From Bacteroidota bacterium (lineage in GTDB: Bacteria > Bacteroidota > Bacteroidia > Flavobacteriales > Weeksellaceae): a stretch of DNA of 64,000 nucleotides. The notes beneath the pieces were generated by a model. It was not told the origin of the DNA, did no database searches, and was given only the letters and a program-made list of their open reading frames with translations. Below, one piece after another: positions 32,321 to 41,336 of the stretch. Position 1 is the first letter of the stretch; each line of letters starts with the position of its first letter. The stretch spans positions 33,600 through 97,599 of the forward strand of contig JAEWOD010000021.1 in the NCBI GenBank assembly GCA_023461035.1, in the 5' to 3' direction. Made by a program: the position numbers and the translations under genes.

Positions 32321-34600
32321 TTATTTTTCGTTGGAAAGCGAATAAGGCAAAGCATCACTTCCTACTGCCCATGATTTATTGGGCTTTTCACTCATTTCGA
32401 AATAAATTAATCCTCCATTTATAATTTCTTCAAAATCAATAAAAGCTTTTTCAAACTTTTTCCCGTTGTACCAAGCTTTATTGATGTAGATTTTTTTATC
32501 GGAATTTTCATTTTTCTGTATCACGAAATAATTACCATTTTCCAGTTCCAAAATAGCTTTTTCAAACAGTGGCGCTCCCATCACATATTGATTAACAGCG
32601 GGCGTTACCGGATAAAAACCCAATGCGCTGAAAACATACCAGGCTGAAGTTTGTCCGTTGTCCTCATCGCCGCAATATCCATCCGGAGCAGAACTATAAA
32701 GACGGTTCATGACTTCTCTTGTCCAATATTGCGTTTTATAAGGTTCTCCGGCATAATTATACAAATAAATCATGTGCTGGATAGGTTGATTTCCATGTGC
32801 GTATTGACCGAAATTGGTGATTTGCATTTCACGGATTTCATGAATAACCTGACCATAATAAGAATCGTCAAAAATGGGAGCCGATTCAAAGACTTCATCA
32901 AGTTTTCCTATAAATTTTCTTTTTCCACCCATCAAATCAATCAAACCCTGAACATCCTGAAATACCGACCAGGTGTAATGTAAACTATTCCCTTCCGTAA
33001 ATGCATCACCCCATTTATAAGGATTAAAAGGAGTCTGGAAACTTCCGTTTTGATTTTTTCCGCGCATCCACCCCGATTCCTTATCAAATAAATTTTTATA
33101 ATTCAAACTTCGCTGACGATATATATCTATCTCTGCATCCGGTTTCCCTAAGGCTTTTCCCAATTTCCAGATACAAAAATCATCATAGGCATATTCCAGT
33201 GTCCTTGCAGCATTTTCGTTGATCCCAACATCATAAGGAACATATCCAATTGAATTATAATAAGCAACTCCTTTTCTGCCGACAGCACTTACCGGTCCTT
33301 CATTATTGGCTCCATGAATCAAAGCCTGCCACAAAGTTTCGACATCATAATCACCTCCATTTTTTAAAAAAGCATCTGCCACAACCGAAGCGGAATTATT
33401 TCCAATCATGATATCGGCGTAACCCGGACTTGACCATTCCGGCAAAAATCCTCCTTCCAAATAAGAATTCGCCAAACCGGCCTGCATTTCTTTGTTGATC
33501 GACGGATATACCAAATTCAGCAAAGGATAAAGCGCACGAAAAGTATCCCAAAACCCGGTTCCGGCAAACATATATCCGGGTAGAATTTGACCGTTGTAGG
33601 GACTCCAATGCACCACTTCGTCGTTTTTATTTATTTCATATAATTTATTGGGAAACAATAAAGTACGGTGTAAACAAGAATAAAAAGTCCGGATTTGTTC
33701 CTCCGTTCCACCTTCTATTTTGATTTTACTTAATTTTTCGTTCCAACTATTCTTTGCTTTTTCTTTTGTTTCTTCAAATTTATCATTGCCAATTTCTCTT
33801 TTTAAATTCAATTCAGCTTGTTCAAAGCTGATGAAAGAAGAAGCCACTTTTGCATGCACAATTTCTCCTTTTTTAGTTTTGAATTGTACGGCTCCGATAG
33901 CATGAGGAGCTGAAATTTCTTTTTTACCGGTTTGAATTTTCTTCCCGTCCCAAACCCTGAAATCAATGATCTTCTCATCAAATTCAATGACGAAATAATT
34001 CTTAAAATTAATCAGATTTCCACGACTGTAGCGCGTACTGTAACCTATGATTTTTCGTTCCTCCGGAATGATTTTTACATAAGAATTTCTGTCAAAAGCA
34101 TCGATAACCACCCAGGCATCCTCAGTTTCCGGAAAAGTAAACCGGAATTGTGCAGCTCGTTCCGTTGGTGTTATTTCCGTTTTGATGTCATGGTCTGCCA
34201 GATAAACCTGATAATAATAAGGTTTACTGATTTCGGCTTTATGCGAAAACCAACTTTCGCGTTCGGATTCGGTGATTTTCAGGCCTATCGTCGGCATGAT
34301 GGAAAATTGACCATAATCATTCATCCATGGAGAAGGCTGATGTGTTTGCTTGAATCCTTTGATTTTATTAGCGGTATACGTATACATCCAGCCGTCACCC
34401 ATTTTTCCTGTTTGAGGCGACCAATAATTCATTCCCCAAGGAACGCCTATCGCCGGATAAGTATTTCCGTTTGACAATTCATAAGTGGATTGTGTTCCCA
34501 TAAGCGGATTTACCCAATCGGCGTATGAAATTTCATTTTGTGAATAAACAATAAGTGAGAAGGTCAATGTCAGAAAGCCCAATATATTCTTCAGATTCAT
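32321..34600 (-). CDS. GH92 family glycoside hydrolase (alpha-mannosidase type)
   Basis: 759 residues with a signal peptide (MNLKNILGFLTLTFSLIVYS). GH92 enzymes are calcium-dependent exo-alpha-mannosidases that act on N-glycan or yeast mannan linkages. Conserved parts include VNPLMGTQSTYELSNGNTYP, GTGFWDTFRALYPLLNLVYP, EGNSLHYTWSVFQDVQGL, GDEDNGQTSAWYVFSALGFY and the C-terminal beta domain. It should act outside the cytoplasm on glycoprotein glycans. No SusC/SusD pair is nearby, so it is not in a classic polysaccharide-utilisation locus. Confidence 0.93.
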   Translation of the reverse strand: MNLKNILGFLTLTFSLIVYSQNEISYADWVNPLMGTQSTYELSNGNTYPAIGVPWGMNYWSPQTGKMGDGWMYTYTANKIKGFKQTHQPSPWMNDYGQFSIMPTIGLKITESERESWFSHKAEISKPYYYQVYLADHDIKTEITPTERAAQFRFTFPETEDAWVVIDAFDRNSYVKIIPEERKIIGYSTRYSRGNLINFKNYFVIEFDEKIIDFRVWDGKKIQTGKKEISAPHAIGAVQFKTKKGEIVHAKVASSFISFEQAELNLKREIGNDKFEETKEKAKNSWNEKLSKIKIEGGTEEQIRTFYSCLHRTLLFPNKLYEINKNDEVVHWSPYNGQILPGYMFAGTGFWDTFRALYPLLNLVYPSINKEMQAGLANSYLEGGFLPEWSSPGYADIMIGNNSASVVADAFLKNGGDYDVETLWQALIHGANNEGPVSAVGRKGVAYYNSIGYVPYDVGINENAARTLEYAYDDFCIWKLGKALGKPDAEIDIYRQRSLNYKNLFDKESGWMRGKNQNGSFQTPFNPYKWGDAFTEGNSLHYTWSVFQDVQGLIDLMGGKRKFIGKLDEVFESAPIFDDSYYGQVIHEIREMQITNFGQYAHGNQPIQHMIYLYNYAGEPYKTQYWTREVMNRLYSSAPDGYCGDEDNGQTSAWYVFSALGFYPVTPAVNQYVMGAPLFEKAILELENGNYFVIQKNENSDKKIYINKAWYNGKKFEKAFIDFEEIINGGLIYFEMSEKPNKSWAVGSDALPYSLSNEK

Positions 34601-34622
34601 TTCTCAAATTTTAAAAAACATA

Positions 34623-35339
34623 CTATGAATTTATCATCTCCGCTTCAAATACTTCTTCAAAATACTTTTTCACTTTTTCCTTCACATCCTGTATCGGAAT
34701 CGGATTTCCCAATTCTCTTTCCAGTGAAGTCACCGCTTTGTCCTTGATTCCACATGGAATGATGTATTCGAAATATTTCAGGTCTGTATTGACATTTAGC
34801 GCAAAACCGTGCATGGTAACCCAGCGAGAGGCTTTCACACCCATCGCACAAATTTTTCGGGCAAAAGGTTTCCCGACATCCAACCAAACGCCGGTTTCAC
34901 CTTTGGAGCGTTCGCCTTTCAGTCCGTAATCGGAAATTGCACGGATGATGACTTCTTCCAGATTCCGCATATATAGATGAATGTCCGGTTTGAAATTGTC
35001 CAGATCCAGAATCGGATAACCGACCAATTGTCCGGGGCCATGATAGGTAATATCGCCTCCCCGATTGGTTTTCACAAAGGTTGCTTTGATTTGATTCAGA
35101 AAATCCTGGTTGGCCAAAAGGTTTTCGATGTGACCGCTTTTTCCCAAAGTATAAACGTGCGGATGTTCCACAAAAAGCAAATGATTTTTTGTAGATTCAA
35201 AATCGGTTTGACTATTTTTTTCTTTGACTCGGTTTTGGGTTTTGATTGCTATGTTTTCTGCCAATAATTCTTCCTGAAAGTCCCAGGTTTTTTGGTAATC
35301 TTGGCTTTCTCCTAAATCTTTAAATAAAATCTCCTTCAT
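34623..35339 (-). CDS. lipB: Octanoyltransferase LipB
   Basis: 238 residues. LipB moves octanoyl from acyl carrier protein to lipoyl domains, the first step of lipoate synthesis. The family core is clear: FVKTNRGGDITYHGPGQLVG, YPILDLDNF, ETGVWL, KICAMGVKASRWVTMHGFAL and the catalytic Cys in EYIIPCGI. Its ATG shares one base with the stop of the DUF2007 gene (TAATG), so the two are translationally coupled. Confidence 0.95.
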   Translation of the reverse strand: MKEILFKDLGESQDYQKTWDFQEELLAENIAIKTQNRVKEKNSQTDFESTKNHLLFVEHPHVYTLGKSGHIENLLANQDFLNQIKATFVKTNRGGDITYHGPGQLVGYPILDLDNFKPDIHLYMRNLEEVIIRAISDYGLKGERSKGETGVWLDVGKPFARKICAMGVKASRWVTMHGFALNVNTDLKYFEYIIPCGIKDKAVTSLERELGNPIPIQDVKEKVKKYFEEVFEAEMINS

Positions 35340-35725
35340 TAATTCTTGTTTTTAAAACCGCATTCTTTGCAGAAATAATGTCTGTTTATGTTGCCAAATG
35401 GTTCTCCGATCAGAGCCGAAAACAGGGAAATGAAAATCTCTCCCATTCCTTTTTTACCATAACTGAACTCTATATTCTCCGAATCACAATTGGCACAACG
35501 TATTTTTTCATTTTCTGCCAGATTCAGGGTTTCAATCGCTTTTTCCCAATCTTCTTCCTTCACCCGAAGTTCGATTCCGGCATTTAGAATTCCTGAAAGA
35601 TTGGGAACTACGCTCATGAAATGAGCACCGAAAACAAATGCCGAAATTCCGTTTTCTTCCAGCAATCCTTTGTGGATATAAGCCAAATGGGAGTGGTCGT
35701 ATTTGTTCAGTAGTTTTGTATTCAT
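35339..35725 (-). CDS. DUF2007-type protein with zinc-ribbon-like C-terminus
   Basis: 128 residues. The N-terminal ~70 residues (LAYIHKGLLEENGISAFVFG, GIELRVKEEDWEKAIETL) match the DUF2007 putative signal-transducing domain. A second part has CANCDSENIEFSYGKK and later CKECGFKNKN, giving two CxxC pairs that could form a zinc ribbon. The role is unknown. The start overlaps the stop of the upstream YqaE gene by 4 nt (ATGA) and the stop overlaps lipB by one base, so three genes form a compact unit. Confidence 0.8.
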   Translation of the reverse strand: MNTKLLNKYDHSHLAYIHKGLLEENGISAFVFGAHFMSVVPNLSGILNAGIELRVKEEDWEKAIETLNLAENEKIRCANCDSENIEFSYGKKGMGEIFISLFSALIGEPFGNINRHYFCKECGFKNKN

Positions 35726-35880
35726 CTGTTCGGATTATTGAGTATAACCAAAGCCGCAATCACACCAGGAATCCAGCCTAAAAAAGTCAGGATGGTTACG
35801 ATAATGATGGATCCGCAACCTTTATCCAACACCGCCAAAGGCGGAAACAATATGGACAGAATAACTCTTCCTACACTCAT
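35722..35880 (-). CDS. YqaE/Pmp3-family small membrane protein
   Basis: 52 residues. The protein reads through two hydrophobic helices: SVGRVILSILFPPLAVLDKG and then IIIVTILTFLGWIPGVIAAL, with the FPP-AV--K-G and LGW-PG--HA-like signature of the Pmp3/YqaE family (here LGWIPGVIAAL). Family members are short two-helix inner-membrane proteins, stress-induced in many organisms and able to affect membrane potential. The stop overlaps the DUF2007 start by 4 nt, and the start is one base after the end of the lipoprotein gene at 35882. Confidence 0.88.
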   Translation of the reverse strand: MSVGRVILSILFPPLAVLDKGCGSIIIVTILTFLGWIPGVIAALVILNNPNR

Positions 35881-35881
35881 T

Positions 35882-36628
35882 TTATTCAAATTCCACCGTA
35901 AAATTATACTTTTCAGGATTATCCATCAATTCGCTCATCGGCACATTTACAGTCATGGTTTTCCCGTCCAAGCTAAACGTCGCATTTTCAAGTGATGATT
36001 TTTTGACTTTTTTGGGAAAGTGATATTCCATCTTATATTCAAACATTTCCATCATTTGTTTGGTAGCCAAAGCCGTACTGTCGTCCTCTTCATCCATAAG
36101 CCCTGAAAGATGATTGGTTGCTATTCTTTGAAAAGTTTTACCATCAAATTTGATTTCAAGAGAATTCATCACTCCGGACTGTGCCAACTCTCCGGCCGCT
36201 TTCGGATCTTCTTTTTCCAGTTTTGAAAGCGCTGAATTCATTTGTTTCAGGTATTTGTTGAAACTGTTTACATCTTTTTCTGCAATTCCTATCACCATTT
36301 TCCCTTCGTTATCATTCATCACCATCCGCACATTGGTTTTATTCATGGATTTCATAAATTCCCTTTCAGCATCTGTGATGCTGTCCGCCGATTTGAACTG
36401 TTCGAAATTTTCCAAATCGGCAAAATTGATCAGCGTATCAATTGGAAATTCTCCGATTTGTTTTAAAGAATCCTTTGTGTATTGATCATACATGAATCCC
36501 ATCATTTCTGAAAAATTGATTTCGGTTTCATATTTCACTGCACCTGATTCTTGTAAATAAAAACGTTCGGTGATTTGACAAGAAACCAAAAATACAGCCG
36601 AAACAAAGAGTATAAATATGTTTTTCAT
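35882..36628 (-). CDS. Hypothetical lipoprotein
   Basis: 248 residues with a lipoprotein signal and lipobox LVSC (Cys 17). The mature protein is charged and mostly helical in the middle, with a Met-rich stretch (REFMKSMNKTNVRMVMNDNE) and a beta-rich C-terminus (NATFSLDGKTMTVNVPM). I do not recognise a family. It is the first gene of the yqaE-DUF2007-lipB series on the minus strand, with one base to the next start. The MITE-like element at 36686-36877 lies 57 bp upstream and may separate it from, or contain, its promoter. Confidence 0.75.
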   Translation of the reverse strand: MKNIFILFVSAVFLVSCQITERFYLQESGAVKYETEINFSEMMGFMYDQYTKDSLKQIGEFPIDTLINFADLENFEQFKSADSITDAEREFMKSMNKTNVRMVMNDNEGKMVIGIAEKDVNSFNKYLKQMNSALSKLEKEDPKAAGELAQSGVMNSLEIKFDGKTFQRIATNHLSGLMDEEDDSTALATKQMMEMFEYKMEYHFPKKVKKSSLENATFSLDGKTMTVNVPMSELMDNPEKYNFTVEFE

Positions 36629-36685
36629 AAGAAGAATTAAGAAGTAAATTTAGTCTTTTTTATTGAAGATTTGTCTTTAAATTAA

Positions 36686-36877
36686 GAGCTTGTTTAAATT
36701 TTATTGCTAAAAATTTTTATAGCTATTTTGAGATGGATATTTTGCTTCGTGTTTGAAGATTTATCGGGATAAATCAAGAATAGGAAGTGAAAAATACGCT
36801 CAAAAGAGCATCAAAATTTAGCAAAGATATTCTTTAAGAGCCATAAAAATAAATTTCGGTAAAACTTAAACAGGCTC
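36686..36877. mobile_element. MITE-like palindromic element, copy 1
   Basis: 192 bp bounded by a 3-bp target duplication TAA (36683-36685 and 36878-36880). The ends are long imperfect inverted repeats, GAGCTTGTTTAAATTTTA on the left and GAGCCTGTTTAAGTTTTA read from the right. Symmetry continues inward: GCTATTTTGAG against CTCAAAAGAGC, and GATTTATC/GATAAATC at the centre. It has no coding capacity. A near-identical copy begins at 63874. The 3-bp duplication and GAGCCTGTTT ends suggest mobilisation by an IS5-group transposase encoded elsewhere (inference). Confidence 0.85.
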
Positions 36878-36912
36878 TAAGATAAAATCAGATGATTAAA
36901 TTCAGTTTTCAA

Positions 36913-36937
36913 TTGTTAAAAAATCCATTTTTAACAA
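36913..36937. promoter_or_regulatory. 10-bp inverted repeat upstream of the T9SS protein
   Basis: TTGTTAAAAA (36913-36922) and TTTTTAACAA (36928-36937) are perfect reverse complements around ATCCA, 56 bp before the ATG at 36994. No T-run follows on either strand, so an operator or an mRNA leader hairpin is more likely than a terminator. Confidence 0.4.
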
Positions 36938-36993
36938 CTTTAAAAATTATAAATTGTAATTTGACCGGTAGAATAATTCAAAAAATTAACATT

Positions 36994-39042
36994 ATGAAAA
37001 AAAATTTATTCTTTTTTGGGTTTTTGATTTTTATGGTATCTCATGCGTTCTCGCAAGAAAAAATTGCTGTAATTCAAGACCCATTTGTTTTACTTTTAAA
37101 TGCTGAAACGGGAGAAATTGAGGATCCAGCATTTATTGACCTTACCCCTTTAAATCCGGGAACCCCAAAAGGAATCCGGCAAATCGGTGATGAAATTTGG
37201 ATTACGGATCAAATTGAGGATTTAATTTACCGTTTTGATTTAGCGGGTAATCATTTAAGTAATATAACCGGAGCGATGGATAACATCAAAGGATTGGATA
37301 TCATTGACGGTTCAGAAGTTTGGGTGACCAATGCAGGATCCAATAACGGAGCTCCGGGAGATGCCATTGTTCGAATTGATTTGGAAGGAAATATTTTGGG
37401 GAATTTCCCTACTCCTACCGGGTCAACATTTGATGTTTTGGACAATGGGTCAGGCGAAGTTTATATTTCCTACATCGCAGGTGGTTCACCGATCGAAAGA
37501 AGAGATTATGACGGAAATTCTCTGGGGAATCTTGTCGATCCCAATCATTTGAATTTTGCCCAGCAAATGTGGATCACAGAGGACGGAAACCTTTTGGTTG
37601 CCAGCTTCAGCTCAAATACAATCTATCTGTTTGATATTGCATCAGGAGCTGAAATCCAAAATTGGACAGCAAGTAGTGCAAGAGGTGTGATAGAAACGGG
37701 AGATGGTCATATCTTATGGACCAGTTCGGCAGGCATAAGCCGAATGGATCCTGATACCGGAACCAGTACAATTCTTTCCAGTGGTTCTGCTCAATTCTTT
37801 ACTCTTTTATTTGCAGAGGAAAATTCAGATTGTACAGATCCAACGCTTTCTGTAGAAACACCGGATCCAATTTGTGCCAACACGACAGCAACCATTACCG
37901 CAACTTCTGATGGTGATGAAGTAAATTGGTATGATGCTGCAGACGCAACAGAACCTATTTTTACCGGGCTTGTTTTTGAAACGCCGGAATTGACGGAATC
38001 CACTTCCTATTGGGTTCAGGCATTTAATGAAGGAACAGGAGAAGGCGAAGTCATAGAAGGCGGCGCAAGACTGGCTCCAAGTTCAAATTCTCAATCTGCG
38101 GTTGTAGAAGCAACATCACCTTGGGGATTGTCTTTTGATACAACTGAAGACTTTACCATAACCGGAGTGGATGTATATTTGACCGATACCAATCCTGGAA
38201 ATGTCATCGTTCAGTTGCTGGATGTGAATTGGGATTTGATTGAAGAAACCACCATCGCCGTTCCGGCAGGAAATTCAACCAATCCTGTTCAACATGAATT
38301 ATCACTTAATTTCTCAGTTGAAGCCGGAAACACCTATCGTTTAGTCGCTGCTTACCCAAGCGTTGAAATGGTCAGAGAATTTTCATCTGAGCACGCAGGA
38401 TTCCCTTATCCGATCGGAGATGTAGGAACTGTAACGGGAGGAACAATCAATAATTCAAACTCCAATAACACTGTATATTATTTCTTTTACAATTGGACCG
38501 TAGAAACCGGCGAATCATCCAGTTGCGAATCTCAAAGACTTCAGGTTGATGTGACCGTGAATCCGGCTCCTGAGGCTCCAATCGCCATCGGAGATTTTGA
38601 TTTTGTAGACGGTGATACATTGGCCGATTTGGAAGATTCACTTGATTTTGAGGGTGATTTGACCTGGTATGCAGACGAGGAATTGACAGAAGTTTTACCA
38701 AATACAACTTTATTGGAAGACAATACCACTTATTGGGTAACCCAAACCATCGATGGTTGTGAAAGTGAAGCATTGGCAGTTTTGGTGGAAGAATTGGGCG
38801 TAAATGATCTGAACGGAAATATGTTCAGTGTTTATCCAAATCCGGTTAATACTATATTGAACATCACCGGATTGAAAAACATCGATTTAGTTGAAATTTT
38901 TGATATGACCGGAAGAAAGTTGTCCAGTCAAATGGAAATACAGAACAATCAAATCGATTTCAGCCATTTTGAAAAAGGAACTTATTTAGTCCGGATTTCG
39001 ACAGGAAAAGAAAATCAGGTCATCAAAGTGATCAAAAATTAA
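36994..39042 (+). CDS. Large secreted T9SS protein with NHL-like propeller and Ig-like domains
   Basis: 682 residues from the ATG at 36994, which starts a signal peptide MKKNLFFFGFLIFMVSHAFS. The first ~270 residues show repeated G-GEIWITDQ, LDIIDGSEVWVTNAG and GDGHILWTSSAG patterns of an NHL/SMP-like beta propeller. An Ig-like domain follows (ANTTATITATSDGDEVNWYD), then a jelly-roll-like region and a second short Ig-like domain. The C-terminal SVYPNPVNTILNITGL to NQVIKVIKN is a type-A T9SS sorting signal. A surface or matrix protein with unknown ligand. Earlier in-frame ATG at 36892 is too far from the signal peptide. Confidence 0.85.
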   Translation: MKKNLFFFGFLIFMVSHAFSQEKIAVIQDPFVLLLNAETGEIEDPAFIDLTPLNPGTPKGIRQIGDEIWITDQIEDLIYRFDLAGNHLSNITGAMDNIKGLDIIDGSEVWVTNAGSNNGAPGDAIVRIDLEGNILGNFPTPTGSTFDVLDNGSGEVYISYIAGGSPIERRDYDGNSLGNLVDPNHLNFAQQMWITEDGNLLVASFSSNTIYLFDIASGAEIQNWTASSARGVIETGDGHILWTSSAGISRMDPDTGTSTILSSGSAQFFTLLFAEENSDCTDPTLSVETPDPICANTTATITATSDGDEVNWYDAADATEPIFTGLVFETPELTESTSYWVQAFNEGTGEGEVIEGGARLAPSSNSQSAVVEATSPWGLSFDTTEDFTITGVDVYLTDTNPGNVIVQLLDVNWDLIEETTIAVPAGNSTNPVQHELSLNFSVEAGNTYRLVAAYPSVEMVREFSSEHAGFPYPIGDVGTVTGGTINNSNSNNTVYYFFYNWTVETGESSSCESQRLQVDVTVNPAPEAPIAIGDFDFVDGDTLADLEDSLDFEGDLTWYADEELTEVLPNTTLLEDNTTYWVTQTIDGCESEALAVLVEELGVNDLNGNMFSVYPNPVNTILNITGLKNIDLVEIFDMTGRKLSSQMEIQNNQIDFSHFEKGTYLVRISTGKENQVIKVIKN

Positions 39043-39063
39043 CCTTTCCTTTTTAACTCATTT

Positions 39064-39092
39064 AAAGGGCTTCCGAAAAGGAGCCCTTTTTT
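39064..39092 (+). terminator. Intrinsic terminator after the T9SS protein gene
   Basis: AAAGGGCT (39064-39071) pairs with AGCCCTTT, with additional TCC/GGA pairing, and is followed by T residues. Confidence 0.85.
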
Positions 39093-39135
39093 CATTCGCA
39101 TTATTTTATGTAGTTTTGAAAAAAATGAAAGAAAG

Positions 39136-41283
39136 ATGATGAAATTACATTTATTTTTATGGTTTACACTGATTGGGATTGGGATTTCCTTTGCCCAGCA
39201 AGGGGGCGGAATGTGGATTCCGACCGAATTAAACGAATCGGAAATGAAGCAAATGGGCATGAAAATATCAGCACAGGATATCTTCAATCCAAATGCTCCC
39301 AGTATAAAAGATGCAGTCGCTCATTTTGGTGGCGGATGTACCTCTGAAGTAATTTCATCCAAAGGTTTACTTTTAACAAATCACCACTGTGGATACGGAC
39401 AAATCCAGTCTCATTCCAGTTTGGAAAATGATTATTTAAAAGACGGATTCTGGGCAGCCAATCATTCGGAAGAACTACCCAATAAAGGTTTGACCGCAAC
39501 ATTTATCATCGACATAAAAGATGTAACAGACAAAATTCTTCAAGGTATTTCTGATGATATGACAGAAGAACAACGTCAGGAATTTGTAAAATCCAACATC
39601 GAAATCATCTCCAAAAATGTAGTGAAAGAATCCTATCAAGATGTATTCATTCGTCCGTTTTATAAAGGAAACAAATATTACCAATTCATTACCGAAACTT
39701 ACCGTGATGTCCGTTTGGTGGGTGCTCCGCCATCTTCCATCGGGAATTTCGGAATGGATACCGACAACTGGTCGTGGCCGCGTCATACCGGTGATTTCTC
39801 GTTGTTTAGAATTTATGCCGATAAAAACAACAAACCGGCTGAATATTCTACTGACAACGTTCCTTATACACCCAAACATTTCCTGCCCGTTTCCATCAAA
39901 GGAATCAAAGAAGGTGATTTTACATTTGTATTTGGATTTCCGGGAACGACCGACGAATATCTTCCTGCGTCCGCTCTGGAACAAATTCTTCAAACCTCCA
40001 ATCCATCCAGGATCGGAATCCGTGAAGTGGCTTTGAAAATCCTTAATTCCAAAATGCGTCAGGACAATGCTACGCGTATTAAATATGCTTCCAAATATGC
40101 CCGAATTTCCAATTATCATAAAAAATGGTCGGGTGAAAGTTTAGGTTTGAAAAAATCAAATGCGGTAGAAAAAAGAAAAGAATTTGAAACGGAATTTACC
40201 CAAAGAATTTCCGCAAACCCGCAGTGGAATGACCAATATGGAAGTTTATTAAAGGAAATGAACGAATTATATGATTCTCAATCTCCTTATCAAAAAGCCG
40301 AAATTTATTTTGACGAAGCGATTTACAGAAATTCCGAAACTTTCCGCGTTGCCTTATTGATGCAAAATCTTATCAACGCAAAAGGAACTACTGAATTCGC
40401 CAATTTAAAAAATCGGTATATGAACCATCTGAAAGGATTGTACAAAGATTATGATGCCGATTTGGATCAGGAAGTCTCATTGGCTTTGATTGAATTATAC
40501 AAAAAAGATGTTCCGGCAGAATTTTTACCTGAAACGGCCATTCGCATCAATGCTGGCACTTTCCAAAGTTCGGTTTTAACCGGAAAAGAAAAAATAAACG
40601 GCGTGAGCATCATCGAGGATACAGAAAAAGCTTTTGAAAACGACGAAGCGCTGTTGTCTGCATTAGAAAACGATCCGTTGATACAGGAAATAGGATTGAT
40701 CCAAAAAGCGTATGAAGAAAAAGTTTCTCCTAAATATACGGCAACTCAAAATCAATTGGCACAATTGCAAAGGACCTATATGAAAGCGCAATTGGAAGCG
40801 TTTCCCGATAAAAAATTCTTTCCTGACGCCAATTCTACTTTGCGAGTAACTTATGGAAAAGTGGACGGATACAAACCGGAGGACAAACCGCGATATCCCT
40901 ATCAAACCTATCTGGACGGGGCGATTGAAAAATATATTCCGGGTGACTACGAATTTGATTTACCACAAAAACTGATGGATCTGGAAAAATCAAAAGATTT
41001 CGGGGTTTATGCTGAAGGCAAAAAGAAAAAAGCGAGAATGCCGGTCAATTTCATTGCGAGCAATCATACAACAGGCGGGAATTCGGGAAGTCCGGTATTG
41101 GATAAAGACGGAAATTTAATCGGGTTGAACTTTGACCGTGTTTGGGAAGGAACGATGAGCGATTTGAATTATGACCCTGAAATCTGTCGAAACATCATGG
41201 TCGATGCCCGCTACATTCTGTTTATCATCGACAAATTTGCCGGCGCCGGTTATCTGCTCGATGAGATGAAGATTTTGAAGTAA
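39136..41283 (+). CDS. S46 family dipeptidyl-peptidase, DPP11-like (Asp/Glu-specific)
   Basis: 715 residues with a signal peptide (MMKLHLFLWFTLIGIGISFA). The S46 catalytic triad is visible: His 84 in LLLTNHHCGYGQ, Asp in RHTGDFSLFR, and Ser 650 in TGGNSGSPV. Eighteen residues after the Ser is Arg 668 in LNFDRVWEGTMSD. In characterised S46 enzymes that position is Arg in DPP11, which prefers acidic residues at P1, and Gly in DPP7, so acidic specificity is predicted. The enzyme should release dipeptides in the periplasm for nutrition. A terminator follows. Confidence 0.93.
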   Translation: MMKLHLFLWFTLIGIGISFAQQGGGMWIPTELNESEMKQMGMKISAQDIFNPNAPSIKDAVAHFGGGCTSEVISSKGLLLTNHHCGYGQIQSHSSLENDYLKDGFWAANHSEELPNKGLTATFIIDIKDVTDKILQGISDDMTEEQRQEFVKSNIEIISKNVVKESYQDVFIRPFYKGNKYYQFITETYRDVRLVGAPPSSIGNFGMDTDNWSWPRHTGDFSLFRIYADKNNKPAEYSTDNVPYTPKHFLPVSIKGIKEGDFTFVFGFPGTTDEYLPASALEQILQTSNPSRIGIREVALKILNSKMRQDNATRIKYASKYARISNYHKKWSGESLGLKKSNAVEKRKEFETEFTQRISANPQWNDQYGSLLKEMNELYDSQSPYQKAEIYFDEAIYRNSETFRVALLMQNLINAKGTTEFANLKNRYMNHLKGLYKDYDADLDQEVSLALIELYKKDVPAEFLPETAIRINAGTFQSSVLTGKEKINGVSIIEDTEKAFENDEALLSALENDPLIQEIGLIQKAYEEKVSPKYTATQNQLAQLQRTYMKAQLEAFPDKKFFPDANSTLRVTYGKVDGYKPEDKPRYPYQTYLDGAIEKYIPGDYEFDLPQKLMDLEKSKDFGVYAEGKKKKARMPVNFIASNHTTGGNSGSPVLDKDGNLIGLNFDRVWEGTMSDLNYDPEICRNIMVDARYILFIIDKFAGAGYLLDEMKILK

Positions 41284-41304
41284 AGATTAAACCATTATTC
41301 ATAT

Positions 41305-41336
41305 AAAACCTCAACGGAAGTTGGGGTTTTATTTTT
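41305..41336. terminator. Bidirectional intrinsic terminator
   Basis: AAAACCTCAAC (41305-41315) pairs with GTTGGGGTTTT (41320-41330), one G-U pair, 4-nt loop, with TTTTATTTTTT following on the plus strand. It separates the convergent DPP11 gene and the 41329 gene; the stem slightly overlaps that gene's stop region. Confidence 0.85.

Noticed and set aside
39475..40119. 214-codon minus-strand frame opposite the DPP11 gene
   Set aside because: Antisense shadow of a highly conserved plus-strand catalytic domain; no recognisable protein features.
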